Source: an uncultured Lachnospiraceae bacterium (GTDB lineage Bacteria > Bacillota_A > Clostridia > Lachnospirales > Lachnospiraceae). From it: a stretch of 6,695 nt of DNA. The translations under genes and the position numbers were made by a program. Of this stretch, positions 5,832 through 6,695 are shown piece by piece. The notes below the pieces were generated by a model. That model was not told the DNA's origin. It did no database searches and saw only the letters and a list, made by a program, of their open reading frames with translations. Each line of letters begins with the position of its first letter. Positions within the stretch are counted from its first letter, which is position 1. The stretch is taken from positions 1-6,695 of the forward strand of contig CAJUMT010000189.1 of the NCBI GenBank assembly GCA_910587495.1, given 5' to 3'.

Positions 5832-6695
5832 AAAGAGGCTGTAGCTTATGCCCCCGGGCATGCGGCGCAGACCGGCGGGAGGGTGCGTTTGGCTATTGCC
5901 GGATGCCAGATCAGCCGTTGGTGGCCCGGGCAGCCCTCCACTACTGGGAAGAGCCGTGTATATCGGGAAGGGAAGGCTCAGGAGCCGTCTTTTTTTCCGG
6001 CTGTACCTTACGGTGCGTCTACTGCCAGAACTATAAAATCGCGTCCGGGCAGGCGGGAAAGCAGGTGTCCGAGGAACGTCTGGCGGAGATTTTTTTAGAG
6101 CTTCAGGGGCAGGGCGCCAACAATATCAATCTGGTGACTGCGGGGCATTTTCTGCCTGTTGTTATGCATGCGCTCACAGACGCCAAGAGGCAGGGACTTA
6201 AGATCCCGATTGTCTATAACACCGGCGGCTATGAAAAGCCGGATCAGTTAAAAAGGCTGGAAGGGCTGGTGGACATCTGGCTTCCGGATTATAAATACCG
6301 AAGTTCCGTGCTGGCTAAGAGATATTCCCATGCCAAAGATTATCCTGCATGGGCGGCGATGGCGCTTAAAGAAATGGTGCGTCAGGCAGGGAATTTCACT
6401 TTTGATGACAGAGGTATCATGCGTCGGGGCGTAATTGTTCGCCACATGGTGCTACCCGGATGCGTATATGACAGTAAAGATGTGCTGGAATACCTGAAAG
6501 ATCATTATGGCGACCGGATTTATGTAAGCTTGTTAAGGCAGTATACCCCCCTTCCTCATGTGGCGGCTTATCCGGAACTGAACCGGAGAATATCCGATGA
6601 AGAATACGAGGAAGTGGTAAACTACGCGCTTTTTCTTGGAATGAGCCAGGTGTATGTACAGGAAAAGGAATGCGCAAAAGAAAGTTTTATTCCGT
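5828..6695 (+). CDS. Radical SAM protein, COG1313 (PflX/PflA-like), 3' end cut by window edge
   Basis: The frame is open from ATG 5828 to the last base (289 codons) with no stop, so only the C-terminus is missing. The 4Fe-4S radical SAM motif CTLRCVYC places Cys59, Cys63 and Cys66 as CX3CX2C. The N-terminus has a second cysteine set, CSLCPRACGADR with Cys5, Cys8, Cys12 and then Cys24, which is characteristic of the COG1313 family and may bind another metal centre. Further family blocks are EEPCISG (41-47), NNINLVTAGHF (98-108), IPIVYNTGGYEKPDQL (126-141), VDIWLPDYKY (148-157), RGVIVRHMVLPG (encoded near 6424-6459) and QYTPLP. Members are often annotated as pyruvate-formate-lyase-activating-like, but their substrate is not established and no glycyl radical enzyme is visible here. 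GGGAGG at 5811-5816 lies 11 bases before the ATG, which overlaps the HD gene stop by four bases. Confidence 0.92.
   Translation, partial: MKRGCSLCPRACGADRREGAFGYCRMPDQPLVARAALHYWEEPCISGREGSGAVFFSGCTLRCVYCQNYKIASGQAGKQVSEERLAEIFLELQGQGANNINLVTAGHFLPVVMHALTDAKRQGLKIPIVYNTGGYEKPDQLKRLEGLVDIWLPDYKYRSSVLAKRYSHAKDYPAWAAMALKEMVRQAGNFTFDDRGIMRRGVIVRHMVLPGCVYDSKDVLEYLKDHYGDRIYVSLLRQYTPLPHVAAYPELNRRISDEEYEEVVNYALFLGMSQVYVQEKECAKESFIP

Noticed and set aside
5848..6098. Short plus-strand frames at 5848-6036 and 5883-6098 as separate small genes
   Set aside because: They are out-of-frame readings of the radical SAM gene, which is continuous from 5828 through its CX3CX2C motif to the window edge. No frameshift is needed, including at the T7 run (5990-5996).

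Overview
The window looks like the end of an assembled contig from an anaerobic Gram-positive bacterium of the Clostridia, most plausibly a gut Lachnospiraceae. This placement is an inference. It rests on the strong AGGAGG-type ribosome binding sites, roughly balanced GC content, head-to-tail gene packing, anaerobic-type (Cbi) cobalamin enzymes, and the COG1313-type radical SAM protein; no marker gene fixes the taxon. The first 22 bases are not genomic: they match the 3' end of the Illumina TruSeq read-2 adapter, so real sequence starts at about base 23.

From base 23 to the end every gene lies on the plus strand. The largest gap is 39 bases, and most neighbours overlap or nearly touch, so this is probably a single transcript whose promoter (and any cobalamin riboswitch) lies upstream of the window. 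The order is: 3' end of cbiT (24-164), cbiA (161-1531), cobU (1525-2073), cobS (2076-2840), a short degenerate CobU paralogue (2880-3260), cobC (3253-3831), cbiB (3807-4775), the corrinoid adenosyltransferase cobA/btuR (4763-5293), a YfbR-like HD phosphohydrolase (5298-5831), and a COG1313 radical SAM protein that runs off the right edge (5828-6695).

Together the first eight genes cover the end of corrin-ring synthesis and the late half of adenosylcobalamin synthesis. CbiT modifies the ring, CbiA amidates the a and c side chains, and CobA adenosylates cobalt. CbiB attaches the aminopropanol arm, CobU activates it with GTP, CobS joins the lower-ligand nucleotide, and CobC removes a phosphate. 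CbiP, CobD and CobT would also be needed and are not in the window.

The parts that standard cobalamin biology does not explain are the 126-residue CobU-like protein and the two genes at the 3' end. The short protein has lost the Walker A Ser/Thr and the nucleotidylated-His region but keeps a canonical C-terminal CobU motif that the full-length CobU has lost. The HD hydrolase and radical SAM protein are translationally coupled to each other and sit directly behind the B12 genes.
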